From NCBI RefSeq assembly GCF_000252445.1, contig NC_017790.1, positions 1,470,501 to 1,534,500 of the forward strand: a stretch of DNA of 64,000 nt. Direction: 5' to 3'. This document shows, piece after piece, positions 1-11,733 of the stretch; positions within the stretch are counted from its first letter, which is position 1; every line of letters starts with the position of its first letter. A program made the translations under genes and the position numbers. The stretch comes from Deinococcus gobiensis I-0 (GTDB lineage Bacteria > Deinococcota > Deinococci > Deinococcales > Deinococcaceae). The notes beneath the pieces were generated by a model. It was not told where the DNA came from. It ran no database searches and worked only from the letters and a program-made list of their open reading frames with translations.

Positions 1-170
1 TCCATGCGGCTCCAGGCGAACTCGGCGATCCGCACGAAGCTCAGGCCCAGCTCGCGCTGCTGGCGGGCATACGGAGCCCAGCGGTCCTGGGGCACCTGTT
101 CGGGGTAGTCGCACACCCCCAGCAGGAGGTGGGGGACGGAGGGGCCGGGCGCGTCAGGGGGGAGGGTCAT
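1..170 (-). CDS. GH42 beta-galactosidase, N-terminal fragment (cut by window edge)
   Basis: Only the first 56 codons are present; the gene continues beyond base 1. The translated start contains [17 protein letters not shown] followed by a stretch with [18 protein letters not shown]. This matches the N-terminal beta-strand 1 region of family 42 glycoside hydrolases, which normally reads G-x-x-YYPE-x-W followed by a G-x-x-x-VR-x-x-EFAW block. The family hydrolyses beta-D-galactosides in the cytoplasm. The ATG at 168-170 is the first in frame. The catalytic glutamates lie outside the window, so activity cannot be judged. Confidence 0.8.
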   Translation of the reverse strand, partial: MTLPPDAPGPSVPHLLLGVCDYPEQVPQDRWAPYARQQRELGLSFVRIAEFAWSRM

Positions 171-214
171 GGCCCGCATTTCAGCACGCGCGGGCGGCCC
201 GCACAGGCCCCTGC

Positions 215-220
215 TATCCT
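215..220 (+). promoter_or_regulatory. -10 box TATCCT, leaderless start of the c-di-AMP receptor gene
   Basis: TATCCT ends 7 bases before the ATG at 228, which would place the transcript start at or next to the start codon. No ribosome binding site is seen. Confidence 0.6.
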
Positions 221-227
221 GAATCTT

Positions 228-557
228 ATGAAGCTGGTTCTCGCCGTGATTCAGGACGCCGACGCGACCGCCCTCGTGCGGACCCTGTCGGAACACGCCT
301 TCGAGGTCACCAAGCTCGCCAGCACCGGCGGCTTTCTGCGCGAGGGCAACACCACCCTCATGATCGGGGTGGACGACGACCGCCTCCCCGAACTCAAGCG
401 CCACGTGCAGCGCACCTGCCGCGCCCGCACCCGCCTGGTGTCCCCGAACGTGCCGATGGGTGAGCAGAACGAGAGCCTGATGGGCGACCCCGTCGAGGTG
501 CCGGTGGGCGGCGCGGTCATGTTCGTGATGGGCGTGCAGGAGTTCGTGAAGGTCTGA
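228..557 (+). CDS. Cyclic-di-AMP receptor (PII-like, DarA/PstA family)
   Basis: The 109-residue protein begins [13 protein letters not shown], carries a [14 protein letters not shown] segment in the middle and ends in a glycine-rich strand ([10 protein letters not shown]). This is the layout of the small PII-like c-di-AMP receptors (DUF970): a trimeric ferredoxin-like fold that binds c-di-AMP between subunits. Family members are cytosolic signal-transduction proteins. The start is set by the -10 box 7 bases upstream; a longer frame reaching back to 129 would run through the promoter and is unlikely. Neighbours (a beta-galactosidase and purB, both on the other strand) give no hint of the downstream target. 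Confidence 0.85.
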   Translation: MKLVLAVIQDADATALVRTLSEHAFEVTKLASTGGFLREGNTTLMIGVDDDRLPELKRHVQRTCRARTRLVSPNVPMGEQNESLMGDPVEVPVGGAVMFVMGVQEFVKV

Positions 558-676
558 GACGGACTCCGGTCGAGTCGCCCAGGATGTGATTTGAGCGGGG
601 CGGGCAGGAGTCGGGCAAATTCCGGACGTGGAGCCGGGAGCGGGTGCGGCAACGCCGACAAGTGGGACGAAGGGTT

Positions 677-708
677 CCCCTGACCCTGGGGGCACATAGG
701 GTCAGGGG
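677..708. terminator. Perfect 11-bp inverted repeat between convergent genes
   Basis: The arms CCCCTGACCCT and AGGGTCAGGGG are perfectly complementary around a 10-base loop. It lies between the c-di-AMP receptor gene and purB, which converge. There is no U-tract on either side, so a terminator role is likely but not certain; the rest of 558-814 looks like a degenerate intergenic repeat. Confidence 0.55.
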
Positions 709-814
709 AGCCCCTTCCCGGTGGGTCAACGCCACAGACGGAATCCGGAGCACACCGAACCCTACGAAGCCCGCCCGGTGACCTCACGCCGCCGGGCGGG
801 AAGGGACCGGATCC

Positions 815-2122
<1,308 letters not shown>

Positions 2123-2130
2123 CGCCCCAG

Positions 2131-2136
2131 AGCCTA
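2131..2136 (-). promoter_or_regulatory. -10 box TAGGCT, leaderless start of purB
   Basis: On the minus strand TAGGCT is followed by 8 bases and then the purB ATG. Confidence 0.55.
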
Positions 2137-2235
2137 TCCCAGCTGGGGCCTCCCCCAGCCGGGACATGTCTCGCCCCAAGCCGTCTTCACCCCCCTCTGG
2201 CCCGCGCCGTACCCCGCCGCCGCCACACTGCCGGC

Positions 2236-3084
2236 ATGACTTCCGATCCGATTCCGACCGTCGCCCTGCCCGGAGGCGCCCGCGTGCCCGCGCTGGGCCA
2301 GGGCACCTGGAACATGGGCGACGACCCGCGCCGCCGCGCCGACGAGGTGCGTGCCCTCCAGACCGGCCTCGACCTGGGCCTGACCCTGCTGGACACCGCC
2401 GAGATGTACGGCGACGGTAACTCCGAGGAGCTGGTGGGCGAGGCCATCCGGGGCCGCCGCGACGAGGTGTTCCTGGTGAGCAAGGTGCTGCCTGGACACG
2501 CCACGCGCCGGGGCACGGTGGACGCCTGCCACGCCAGCCTGCGCCGCCTGGGCACCGACCGGCTCGACCTGTACCTGCTGCACTGGCGCGGGCGGGTGCC
2601 CCTGGCCGAAACGGTGCAGGCGCTGGAGGGCCTGCGCCAGTCGGGCGATATCCGTGCCTGGGGCGTGAGCAATTTTGACCCCGGCGACCTGCGCGAACTG
2701 GCTGGGGTGCCGGGGGGCGAGCATGTCGCGGCCAACCAGGTGCTCTACAACCTCACGCGCCGGGGCATCGAGTTCGACCTGCTGCCCGAAGCGCAGGCGC
2801 GCGGGTTGCCGGTCATGGCCTACTCGCCGGTCGAGCAGGGGAGACTGCTGGGCGACGCGGCGTTGCGGGCGGTCGCGGCCCGCCACGGCGTCCCGGAACT
2901 CCAGGTGGCCCTGGCCTGGGTGCTGCGCCAGCCGGGTGTGATCGCCATTCCCAAGTCGGGGCGGGCGGCCCACGTCCGCGAGAACCGAGCGGCGCTGGAC
3001 CTGCGGCTGACCGAACAGGACCTGCGCGACCTCGACGCGGCCTTTCCGCCCCCCCGGCGGCCACAGGCCCTGGAGATGCTGTAG
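2236..3084 (+). CDS. Aldo/keto reductase
   Basis: A 282-residue NADPH-dependent oxidoreductase of the AKR superfamily with a TIM-barrel fold. The full catalytic tetrad is in place: D53 and Y58 in [12 protein letters not shown]83 in LVSKVLP and H116 in LYLLHW. The coenzyme-binding end is [13 protein letters not shown], a variant of the classic IPKSxxxxRxxEN. The substrate is unknown; the sequence resembles the bacterial 2,5-diketo-gluconate/methylglyoxal-type reductases more than the beta-subunit-like group. A CACACT element 6 bases upstream of ATG 2236 is a weak leaderless-type -10. It stands alone between purB (divergent) and a lipoprotein gene (convergent). Confidence 0.88.
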   Translation: MTSDPIPTVALPGGARVPALGQGTWNMGDDPRRRADEVRALQTGLDLGLTLLDTAEMYGDGNSEELVGEAIRGRRDEVFLVSKVLPGHATRRGTVDACHASLRRLGTDRLDLYLLHWRGRVPLAETVQALEGLRQSGDIRAWGVSNFDPGDLRELAGVPGGEHVAANQVLYNLTRRGIEFDLLPEAQARGLPVMAYSPVEQGRLLGDAALRAVAARHGVPELQVALAWVLRQPGVIAIPKSGRAAHVRENRAALDLRLTEQDLRDLDAAFPPPRRPQALEML

Positions 3085-3102
3085 GGGCGACTCATCCGAC
3101 CT

Positions 3103-3138
3103 CCGAACGATTCCGGTGCAGTGCTGGAATCATTCGGG
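3103..3138. repeat. 12-bp imperfect inverted repeat downstream of the aldo/keto reductase
   Basis: CCGAACGATTCC and GGAATCATTCGG form a hairpin with an 11-base loop. The single mismatch is C-A in plus-strand RNA but a tolerated G-U in minus-strand RNA, so it folds better as the end of the minus-strand lipoprotein transcript. There is no U-tract. It resembles decayed intergenic repeat sequence seen elsewhere in the window. Confidence 0.4.
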
Positions 3139-3208
3139 TGGAGTAGGCAGGCTTGCTCAAGCGAGTCCGTTCTGCCCAAGAGGCGAGTGCAATCGCCGCC
3201 ATCCCGTC

Positions 3209-3859
3209 TCAGGGGCGCGGGCCGGCGTCCGGTCCCTGGCCCACCCACAGGACCCGGCCCCCCGCCTGCACGGCCGGCCCCGTCAGGATGTCCTGCGGCA
3301 GCCACAGCCGCCATACCGGGTTGCGGGCGGCCACGTCCGGCAGCCCGGCGGCGCGTTGCAGGAGGTTCTGGTAGGTCGTGCAGTCCAGGCCCGCCGCCGT
3401 CTCGCCCGCGAGGAGGTAGGGCGCGCCGTTCAGGCGCTCGGCCTCGGCCCGCAGGCGGGGCAGGCGCTCGGGCGTGACCCCGACATCGAGCACGATCACG
3501 GCGCCCCGGCCGTACAGCGTCGTCTCGGGCCGGTTCTGGACCCCGCCCGAGAAGAGGCCCGGCGAGTCGCTGATGCGCCCCGGCGACAGCTTGCGCGCCA
3601 CGTGGGTACACACGCCCCAGGGCTGCGCGCGGGCGCCGCACACCACGATCAGGCTGCCGTCCGGCGCGCGGCGCACCGCCTCGGGCACGCTCAGCAGCAG
3701 GGCCGGGGGAACGGCCTGCGTGACCAGCAGCCGCGCAGGGTCGGGAGCGGCCGTGTCCGCTGCGCCGGGGGCAAAACGCAGCGTCGCCGGTCCGGTCACG
3801 GGCGCGCAGGCGCTCAGGACCAGGGCGCACAGGGGCAGGAGCCAGAAGAGGCGCGGCAT
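3209..3859 (-). CDS. Lipoprotein with a probable permuted NlpC/P60 (papain-like) domain
   Basis: A 216-residue protein starting MPRLFWLLPLCALVLSACAP, a lipoprotein signal peptide with lipobox LSAC. The mature part has VCTHVARKL around residue 95-100 and, later, LNGAPYLLAGETAAGLDCTTYQ. The second block looks like the YxxGG-x-x-x-x-GxDCSGF catalytic-cysteine helix of NlpC/P60 enzymes. With a histidine ahead of the cysteine, this suggests the circularly permuted (YiiX/YaeF-like) arrangement. Those proteins act as hydrolases or acyltransferases at the envelope. Start: ATG 3859, which has a weak CACAGT element 7 bases upstream and avoids three extra residues. Family placement is inferred, not certain. 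Confidence 0.6.
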   Translation of the reverse strand: MPRLFWLLPLCALVLSACAPVTGPATLRFAPGAADTAAPDPARLLVTQAVPPALLLSVPEAVRRAPDGSLIVVCGARAQPWGVCTHVARKLSPGRISDSPGLFSGGVQNRPETTLYGRGAVIVLDVGVTPERLPRLRAEAERLNGAPYLLAGETAAGLDCTTYQNLLQRAAGLPDVAARNPVWRLWLPQDILTGPAVQAGGRVLWVGQGPDAGPRP

Positions 3860-3965
3860 CCCCGCCACTGTGCCATGCCCCGCACCCAGGCCGGCCGGTG
3901 GGGCTCACAGTGTCGGCGTCCGGTGGCCCGCCGCCCTGCCGACACCCGCCTGACTATGCCCGCAC

Positions 3966-3971
3966 TACACT
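3966..3971 (+). promoter_or_regulatory. -10 box TACACT, leaderless start of the IMPase-family gene
   Basis: TACACT ends 8 bases before ATG 3980; this excludes the long upstream frame extension. Confidence 0.6.
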
Positions 3972-3979
3972 CCGGGCAC

Positions 3980-4783
3980 ATGACCCACCACGCGACCCCG
4001 CCCGAACAGATGACCCACTGGCTGGAGGTCGCCGTGCGCGCGGCCCGGGCGGCGGGGGCCGTGCACCTCGCGCACCTGGGGCGGGTCGGGGGCGTGCGGG
4101 CCAAGAGCAGCTTCGCGGACCTCGTGACCGAGGTGGACGGCGAGGCCGAGCGCGTCATCCGCGCCGAGATCGCCGCCGACTTTCCGGACCACGCCGTGCT
4201 GGGCGAGGAGGAGGGCGCGCAGGGCGAGCCGGGCCGCTACCGCTGGGTCGTGGACCCCCTCGACGGCACCGTGAACTACGCGCACGGCTACCCGGTCTTC
4301 TGCGCCTCGGTCGCGCTGGAGCAGGACGGCGAGCGGGTGGTCGGCGCGGTGTACGACCCCACGCGCGGCGAACTGTTCACGGCAACGCGCGGAGGCGGGG
4401 CCTTCCTCAACGGCGAGCCGCTGCGGGTCAGCGGCGTGCCCACGCTCGACACCCCCGCCCTGCTCGCCACCGGTTTTCCCTACGACACGAGCGGCGAGCG
4501 CAACCTGGCCTACGTGGCGCGCGTGCTGCGGCTGGGCGTGCCCCTTCGGCGGCCCGGCGCGGCGGCGCTGGACCTGTGCAATGTCGCCTGCGGGCGCATG
4601 GACGGCTACTGGGAACTGGGCGTGCAGCCCTGGGACGTGGCCGCCGGCAGCCTGATCCTGGAGGAGGCGGGGGGCCGCGTCAGCGATCAGGCCGGCCTGA
4701 CCACCCCCTACGGCCCCATGATCGTGGCGACCAACGGCGCCCTGCACGCCGAACTGCTGGACCTGCTGCGCGACGGGGAATAG
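3980..4783 (+). CDS. Inositol monophosphatase family protein (SuhB-like)
   Basis: The 267-residue protein belongs to the Mg2+-dependent, Li+-sensitive phosphatases that dephosphorylate inositol-1-phosphate or related sugar phosphates. Metal-binding motifs are visible: E76/E77 in VLGEEEG, D92-P-L-D95-G-T in the WVVDPLDGTVNY signature, and the C-terminal WDVAAG-x-L-I-L-x-E-A-GG block. Family length is normally 260-275. The start follows the TACACT box; a second ATG at codon 11 is possible. In many bacteria SuhB also acts in rRNA antitermination, but nothing here shows that role. It is a single-gene unit between a convergent lipoprotein gene and an unknown gene. Confidence 0.88.
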   Translation: MTHHATPPEQMTHWLEVAVRAARAAGAVHLAHLGRVGGVRAKSSFADLVTEVDGEAERVIRAEIAADFPDHAVLGEEEGAQGEPGRYRWVVDPLDGTVNYAHGYPVFCASVALEQDGERVVGAVYDPTRGELFTATRGGGAFLNGEPLRVSGVPTLDTPALLATGFPYDTSGERNLAYVARVLRLGVPLRRPGAAALDLCNVACGRMDGYWELGVQPWDVAAGSLILEEAGGRVSDQAGLTTPYGPMIVATNGALHAELLDLLRDGE

Positions 4784-4892
4784 CCGGCGTCCGGACTGGC
4801 CCCCACTACGCCATCTGCGCATCCGGCCCTCCGTCAGGCGGCGCTTGGCGCGGGGGGGCTCCGGGTGCGAGGCTGAGGGCCGAGGAGACCCC

Positions 4893-5378
4893 ATGACCCA
4901 GCCCCCCACCGTTCCTCCTACCCCCCTGCCCGGCGCGCGGCCGGTCGCCGCCCCCGGCCGGACCCCGGTGGCCCGCGCAGGGTCCGGGTCGGCCGGGCCG
5001 CTGGCCTTCTTGCGGCAGTTGCTGGCGCTCTGGGCGGCGGACGACCACGCGGGGATGGCGCGGCGACTGCGCCGGCCGCTGCACGCGCGGCGCCGGCAGC
5101 GGCTGGCCGACGTGCGCGCCCAGTTTCCGGGCCGCCCCGTCGCCTACGACCTGCGGACCGCGCGCGACACCGACGCCGCCGTCACCGTGGTCACCGCCTG
5201 GCTGTTTCTGGAAGACGGCCCGGACGGCGCCGGCACGCGCGCCGAACTGTGGCGGTTCCGGCTGCTGTGCCTGGACGCCGCGCACCAGCCCCAGGCCCGT
5301 ACGGTACCCGGCGGCCGCTGGACCGTGCAGCACGTGGCGGCGCTGCCCGGTCCCGGTCCCAGGGCGCTGCGGGCCTGA
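4893..5378 (+). CDS. Hypothetical protein, 161 aa, proline-rich N-terminus
   Basis: I do not recognise this protein. A proline/alanine-rich N-terminus of about 35 residues precedes a compact domain with [20 protein letters not shown], a run of basic residues, and a beta-rich C-terminal half containing [20 protein letters not shown] and [12 protein letters not shown]. The alternation suggests a small NTF2/SnoaL-like or other alpha+beta fold, but I cannot assign it. A GAGGAG ribosome binding site sits 5 bases upstream of ATG 4893. It lies 60 bases upstream of the deacetylase gene on the same strand, so the two could be co-transcribed. Confidence 0.65.
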   Translation: MTQPPTVPPTPLPGARPVAAPGRTPVARAGSGSAGPLAFLRQLLALWAADDHAGMARRLRRPLHARRRQRLADVRAQFPGRPVAYDLRTARDTDAAVTVVTAWLFLEDGPDGAGTRAELWRFRLLCLDAAHQPQARTVPGGRWTVQHVAALPGPGPRALRA

Positions 5379-5437
5379 AGCTCAAGCGTGTTCCCGCACG
5401 CCCTGAGCGGCGGGCATGGCGCGCAGACTGGGGGGCG

Positions 5438-6367
5438 ATGACCGCCCCCGACCCCGCCGCCTTCGCCCATCCCTTCCGGGCCTACACGCCGGCCAGCTAC
5501 GGCTTTCCGCTGCCCGAGGGCCACCGCTTTCCTTACTACAAGTACGCGGGGGTGCGCGACCTGCTGCGGCCCGCCCTGCCGGTCCTGGAGACCCCGGCCC
5601 TGACCTGGGCCGACGCCGCGCGGGTCCACGATCCGCTGTGGCTGCGGCGCTGGCGCCGGGGCGAGGTGGACCGGCACGAGCAGCGCGCCTTCGGCCTGCC
5701 CTGGTCGCCGGGGGTGGTCGAGCGGGCGCGCCGGGCGGCGGGCGGGTCGCTGGCCGCGCTGCACGACGCCCGGCGCGTGGGCTGGGGGGCCAACCTCGCG
5801 GGGGGGACCCACCACGCTTTCGCCGACCGCGCCGAGGGCTTCTGCCTGCTCAACGACGCGGCGCTCCTGACCCGCATCGCGCTGGAGGAGGGCGTTGCGC
5901 GCCGGGTCGCCGTGCTGGACCTCGACGTTCACCAGGGCAACGGCACGGCGGCGTTGCTGGCCCCCGAGATGGCGGCGGGCACGGCCTTTACCCTGAGCGT
6001 CCACGGCGAGCGCAACTACCCCTTCCGCAAGGAGCGCAGTTCGCTGGACCTGGGTCTGGGCGACGGGATAGACGATACCGAGTACATGCGCGTGCTGCGC
6101 GCCGAGGCGCTGCCCGCCCTCGACGCCTTCCGGCCCGACCTGCTGCTGTACCTCGCAGGGGCCGACGTGCTGGCGGGCGACCGCTTCGGCCGTTTCGCCC
6201 TGAGTCTGGAGGGGGTCTACGAGCGCAACCGCGAGGTGCTGGTCTGGGCGCGGGCGCGCGGCGTGCCGGTCGTGACCATGATGGCGGGCGGCTACAACCG
6301 TGACCATGCGCTCACGGTGGCTGCGCACGCCAGCGTGGTCTTCGCGGGCCTGGAGGTCTTCGCGTAG
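5438..6367 (+). CDS. Histone-deacetylase/AcuC-family deacetylase
   Basis: A 309-residue member of the arginase-deacetylase superfamily that removes acyl groups from lysines or polyamines by Zn2+ hydrolysis. The catalytic histidine pair is H125-H126 (GGTHHAF). Zinc ligands D163 and H165 are in [10 protein letters not shown]. The later aspartate/glycine stretch [12 protein letters not shown] and the C-terminal MMAGGYNRD complete the active site. Length and layout match the small bacterial class (about 300 residues). The start is chosen at ATG 5438 because it begins the conserved [16 protein letters not shown] region; upstream in-frame codons are low-complexity. There is no partner acetyl-CoA synthetase nearby, so the substrate stays open. 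Confidence 0.85.
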   Translation: MTAPDPAAFAHPFRAYTPASYGFPLPEGHRFPYYKYAGVRDLLRPALPVLETPALTWADAARVHDPLWLRRWRRGEVDRHEQRAFGLPWSPGVVERARRAAGGSLAALHDARRVGWGANLAGGTHHAFADRAEGFCLLNDAALLTRIALEEGVARRVAVLDLDVHQGNGTAALLAPEMAAGTAFTLSVHGERNYPFRKERSSLDLGLGDGIDDTEYMRVLRAEALPALDAFRPDLLLYLAGADVLAGDRFGRFALSLEGVYERNREVLVWARARGVPVVTMMAGGYNRDHALTVAAHASVVFAGLEVFA

Positions 6368-6425
6368 TCGGCGGCGGGCCGGGCACTCCGCCGGGGCCGG
6401 AGCGGCGCTTCATCCTACGTTTCCC

Positions 6426-6464
6426 GTTCGTTGAGGAAGGGGACGTTCACATCCTCAATGAATC
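6426..6464. promoter_or_regulatory. Inverted repeat in the Crp-family gene promoter region (candidate operator)
   Basis: TTGAGGA at 6431-6437 and TCCTCAA at 6452-6458 are exact inverted copies, extended imperfectly on both sides (GTTCG before, TGAATC after). The pair lies just upstream of a TATGCT -10-like box at 6475-6480 and about 130 bases before the regulator start, a natural place for an operator or autoregulatory site. Confidence 0.4.
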
Positions 6465-6591
6465 GCCGGCCACCTATGCTGACTGGAGTGTGAACAGGTG
6501 TCCTCCGCGCGGTGTCGCCGTCTGACGGAAGCCGGCCCCGACCCTTCCCTCCGCGAACTGGCCCGCGTTATGCGCCGGACAGGAGTTGTCC

Positions 6592-7227
<636 letters not shown>

Positions 7228-7248
7228 GCCGACCTCCACCGCCTTGAC

Positions 7249-7283
7249 ACGCGCGGCGCCGGGCCTCCCGGCCGCGCGTTTTT
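7249..7283 (+). terminator. Intrinsic terminator after the Crp-family gene
   Basis: A strong GC stem (ACGCGCGGC with GCCGCGCGT, further paired inside by CCGGG/CCCGG) is followed at once by TTTTT. It separates the regulator from nurA. Confidence 0.85.
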
Positions 7284-7307
7284 CTGTGCGGTTTTCTGCA
7301 CCGGGCG

Positions 7308-7313
7308 TAGAAT
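7308..7313 (+). promoter_or_regulatory. -10 box TAGAAT, leaderless start of nurA
   Basis: TAGAAT ends 7 bases before ATG 7321. An in-frame ATG at 7312 lies inside the box and so cannot be the start of this transcript. Confidence 0.65.
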
Positions 7314-7320
7314 GCCCGCT

Positions 7321-8345
7321 ATGCGTATTCGCCTCGACCCCTGGCCGGTAGACACGAACGGGGGGCAACTCGGTCTTCAGACCTTCGACGGCACCCTCGA
7401 AGACCTCGAAACGGAGCGCTGGGCGGCGCTGCCCGCCCGGCCCATCCCGGAACGGCTGCGGCAGGTCTTCGTCGTGGACGGCAAACGCCGCATGGAATCC
7501 CGCCTCTTCATCGAGGACGACCTCGGGCACAGTGGCCTGGGCGGCTTCGGGGCCTTCGTGGTCGGGGCCGTGGAACTCTGCCCGCACGGCTCCCGGCAGG
7601 CCGAGCTGCGGCAGGTGAAGGCCGCGCGGCTGCTGGCGCACGCGCCGGACCTGCGTCTGGACCCCATGACCCTGTCGCCCCGCAACCCGCACACCGGGCT
7701 GCTGGAGTACACCCCGGTCGCCATGCAGGGCACGGACGCCCTGGCCGCCCTGAACCTGTTGCAGGGGCAGATGCTGGCCGCCGAGCAGCGGCTCTCGCAC
7801 GACCTGGCCTCCCGCGTGCCGGCCGACGAACAGGACGACCGCGAGTGGCTGAGCGCCCTGACGGTGCAGGACGGCACGCTGCGCGGGCAGAACCTGAACG
7901 GCGCGGTGGTCGGCTGCGTCAAGACCATGGAGACCATGTACCTGCCGCCCGACCGCGCGGCGCTGCTGGCCGACCTGCGTCCCGGCGAGCGTACACCCGT
8001 CATGCGCATGACCTACCGCAACGGGCAGTTCACGCGCCTGATCTGGTACGTGCGGCTGTGCGAGGCGGCCTTCTACCAGCACCCGATGGCGGGCGTCATG
8101 CGCCTGGAGATGTTCGCGCCGGACGACCCGAGCTTCCTGCCGCCCATCGTGCGTCAGGTGGCGAACCTCAGCGGCACGCTCCTGACCCGTCTGGGCAGCC
8201 GCGCCCACAAGGACCCGCGCGCGCCGCAGAACCTCATTCCCACGGCGGCGCTGGAGCAGGCGATGGGCCGCTCGATGGGCAGCGCGGACCTCGTGACCCG
8301 GCGCATCCGGGCGCATATCGCCTCGCTGCACCCACAGGCGGTCGC

Positions 8346-8349
<4 letters not shown>
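7321..8349 (+). CDS. nurA: NurA 5'-3' nuclease
   Basis: A 342-residue nuclease that works with HerA in DNA end resection. The N-terminal motif VFVVDGKRR (D53) matches the first catalytic aspartate of the NurA domain, whose fold is RNase H-like and Mn2+-dependent. A second acidic cluster follows in LFIEDDLG. The C-terminus ([14 protein letters not shown]) is typical of the family. The stop overlaps the herA ATG as ATGA, so translation of the two is coupled. In Deinococcus radiodurans the same order nurA-herA is found; the identification rests on this pairing plus the motifs. Confidence 0.9.
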
Positions 8350-10175
<1,826 letters not shown>

Positions 10176-10232
10176 GCGCACGTGCAGGAGACCGCCGCCT
10201 CTCCCGCACCCCCCGGAACGGCCAAAGCAGCG

Positions 10233-10257
10233 CCCCCGCCAGACATGCTGACGGGGG
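10233..10257. terminator. Hairpin between convergent herA and NlpC/P60 gene
   Basis: CCCCCG at 10233 pairs with CGGGGG at 10252, continued inward by CAG/CTG after one mismatch. No U-tract; probably a shared bidirectional terminator. Confidence 0.5.
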
Positions 10258-10287
10258 TGGCCGGTCGGTGAAAGTGGAGGGGAAAAC

Positions 10288-10932
10288 TCAGGTCAGGACG
10301 CGGCGGGCGCCGATGTAGCGGCTGGCCCAGTAGGGGTTGGAGAACAGCGGCTCGATGACGGTGCGGCCCTTGAAGCTGTTGGCGTTGGCCATGCTGCCGT
10401 TGCCCAGGTAGATGCCCACGTGGCTGGCCATGCGGCCGGTCGTGTTGAAGAACACCAGGTCGCCGGCGCGCAGGTCGCGGCGGTTGACCGCGAAGCCACG
10501 GCCCCACTGCTGCGCGGCCGTGCGCGGCAGGCTGATGCCGAGCTGCTGGAACACGCGCATCGTAAAGCCGCTGCAGTCCAGGCCGCCGCCGCCCGTGCCG
10601 CCCAGCACGTAGCGGATGCCCAGGTAACGGCTGGCCGCCGTGTTGACGAACGCGCCGCCGCGCGAGGCGACGGGGGCCGCCGCCGTGGCCGGCTTGGCGG
10701 CGATGGGGGCCACGACCGGCTTGGCGAAGGTCGAGGCCGAGGTCCGCAGCACCTGACCGAGTTGCAGGGTGGGGCTTTGCAGGCCGTTGAGGCGCATCAG
10801 GGCGTCCGGCTCCATCTTCGTCGCCTGGGCGACGGTGGTCAGCGTGTCACCCGCCTTGACGGTATAGGTGGCGGCGGACGCGCTCGGCAGCAGCACGGCG
10901 AAGGTCAGGGCAAGGGTGCGGGTGGCTTTCAT
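10288..10932 (-). CDS. Secreted LysM - NlpC/P60 peptidoglycan endopeptidase
   Basis: A 214-residue exported cell-wall hydrolase. A signal peptide (to about A20-A21) is followed by one LysM domain ([16 protein letters not shown] to about residue 62), an alanine/proline linker, and an NlpC/P60 domain. The catalytic cysteine is C120 in GGLDCSGF and the histidine H171 in SHVGIYLG. It should cleave D-Glu-diamino acid bonds in stem peptides in the periplasm. A -10-like TAAACT lies 10 bases upstream of the ATG. An inverted repeat (TTTGCC/GGCAAA) stands just upstream in an unusually AT-rich gap, hinting at regulated expression. Confidence 0.9.
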   Translation of the reverse strand: MKATRTLALTFAVLLPSASAATYTVKAGDTLTTVAQATKMEPDALMRLNGLQSPTLQLGQVLRTSASTFAKPVVAPIAAKPATAAAPVASRGGAFVNTAASRYLGIRYVLGGTGGGGLDCSGFTMRVFQQLGISLPRTAAQQWGRGFAVNRRDLRAGDLVFFNTTGRMASHVGIYLGNGSMANANSFKGRTVIEPLFSNPYWASRYIGARRVLT

Positions 10933-11246
10933 CGACAGGGGAAGTTTACCCCAGCTTTATTTATTTGCCCTTCATAGACAGGCAAATCCGGGGATTTTAT
11001 GCGCCTATACGGCCTTTATGCGACCTCATCTTTCTGAATATCCCGATGAATACGGCAAATACCTCAGTGTTCTCAGGAATTGACTCATTTCTGATCTGCG
11101 GAGGGCAGTGTGCTGCCAGGCGCACTTTTCCGCGATGCCTAAAACTTCTCTTTCTCATGGTTCTCACGGCCGGGAAGGGGGTCGGGCGGGTGGGGGTGCC
11201 TATACTGGCCCACGAACGGCGGGGCCGCGCCAGCCGTGGAGGACGA
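10933..11246. other. 314-bp AT-rich gap between divergent genes
   Basis: No convincing gene lies here. Bases from about 10950 to 11130 are visibly richer in A/T than anything else in the window (for example TTTATTTATTTG and a run of ATG/TAT triplets). The gap holds an inverted repeat TTTGCC (10964-10969) / GGCAAA (10981-10986), a minus-strand TAAACT (10943-10948) facing the hydrolase gene, a TTGACT at 11080-11085 without a matching -10, and a plus-strand TATACT (11201-11206). It may be a control region or a remnant of acquired DNA. Confidence 0.5.
11201..11206 (+). promoter_or_regulatory. -10 box TATACT upstream of the 138-aa unknown gene
   Basis: TATACT precedes the ATG at 11247 by 40 bases. 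This leaves room for the GGAGG ribosome binding site at 11238-11242, so this transcript has a short leader. Confidence 0.5.
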
Positions 11247-11663
11247 ATGAAGGAACCCATGACCACCGAGCAGCTCCTGCAAGGCCTCAAGCACTACCGC
11301 CGCATCGCGCGCCAGGACATGCTGCGTGCCCCCGAGACGCCGCATCCGGACGCCTTCTTGCAACACGCCGAGAGCCGGCGCGGCATCTACGTCGCCCTGG
11401 GCAGCTACGCCGAGGGCCACGCGCCGGCCGAGGTGATCGCGCACGCCCTGACGCTGTATCAGGCGCTGCCCTTCGTGACCGGGACCGCCGAGCACGAACA
11501 CCCCGAGATCAAAGGGCAGGAGAACGCGCTGGAGAACTTCTTCCTGCTGGTGGGGCTGGACCCCAAGGCCCGGCGCGAGGCCCGCAGCCGCCGCCCCAAG
11601 CTGAGTGCGCCGGCCCCCGAGCGCCCCGCCGACGCGGCGGCCCCCGGCCAGCCCGTCCCCTGA
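11247..11663 (+). CDS. Hypothetical protein, 138 aa
   Basis: I do not recognise a family. The protein is helical and charged: MTTEQLLQGLKHYRRIARQD at the start, then YVALGSYAEGHAPAEVIAHALTLYQALPF, a short acidic segment with GTAEHEHPEIKGQENALENFFLLVGL, and a proline/alanine-rich basic tail (about 30 residues) that looks disordered. GGAGG lies 4 bases before ATG 11247; a second ATG four codons later (11259) is almost as good. The uracil-DNA glycosylase gene follows after 70 bases on the same strand, so a shared transcript is possible. Confidence 0.65.
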   Translation: MKEPMTTEQLLQGLKHYRRIARQDMLRAPETPHPDAFLQHAESRRGIYVALGSYAEGHAPAEVIAHALTLYQALPFVTGTAEHEHPEIKGQENALENFFLLVGLDPKARREARSRRPKLSAPAPERPADAAAPGQPVP

Positions 11664-11733
11664 GTCCGTTCCGCGGTCTCTGCGCCGCGCCGCCACCCCA
11701 CCGGAAGGCGGCGCGGCGCTTCAGGCAGGCCGC

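Noticed and set aside
7845..8345. Extension of herA upstream into nurA
   Set aside because: The frame is open only because of GC bias; the ATGA overlap at 8346 begins the conserved HerA N-terminus.
10930..10990. A c-di-AMP riboswitch ahead of the LysM-NlpC/P60 gene
   Set aside because: The gene product and the c-di-AMP receptor in the window made it tempting, but the leader is far too short and no conserved riboswitch core is visible.
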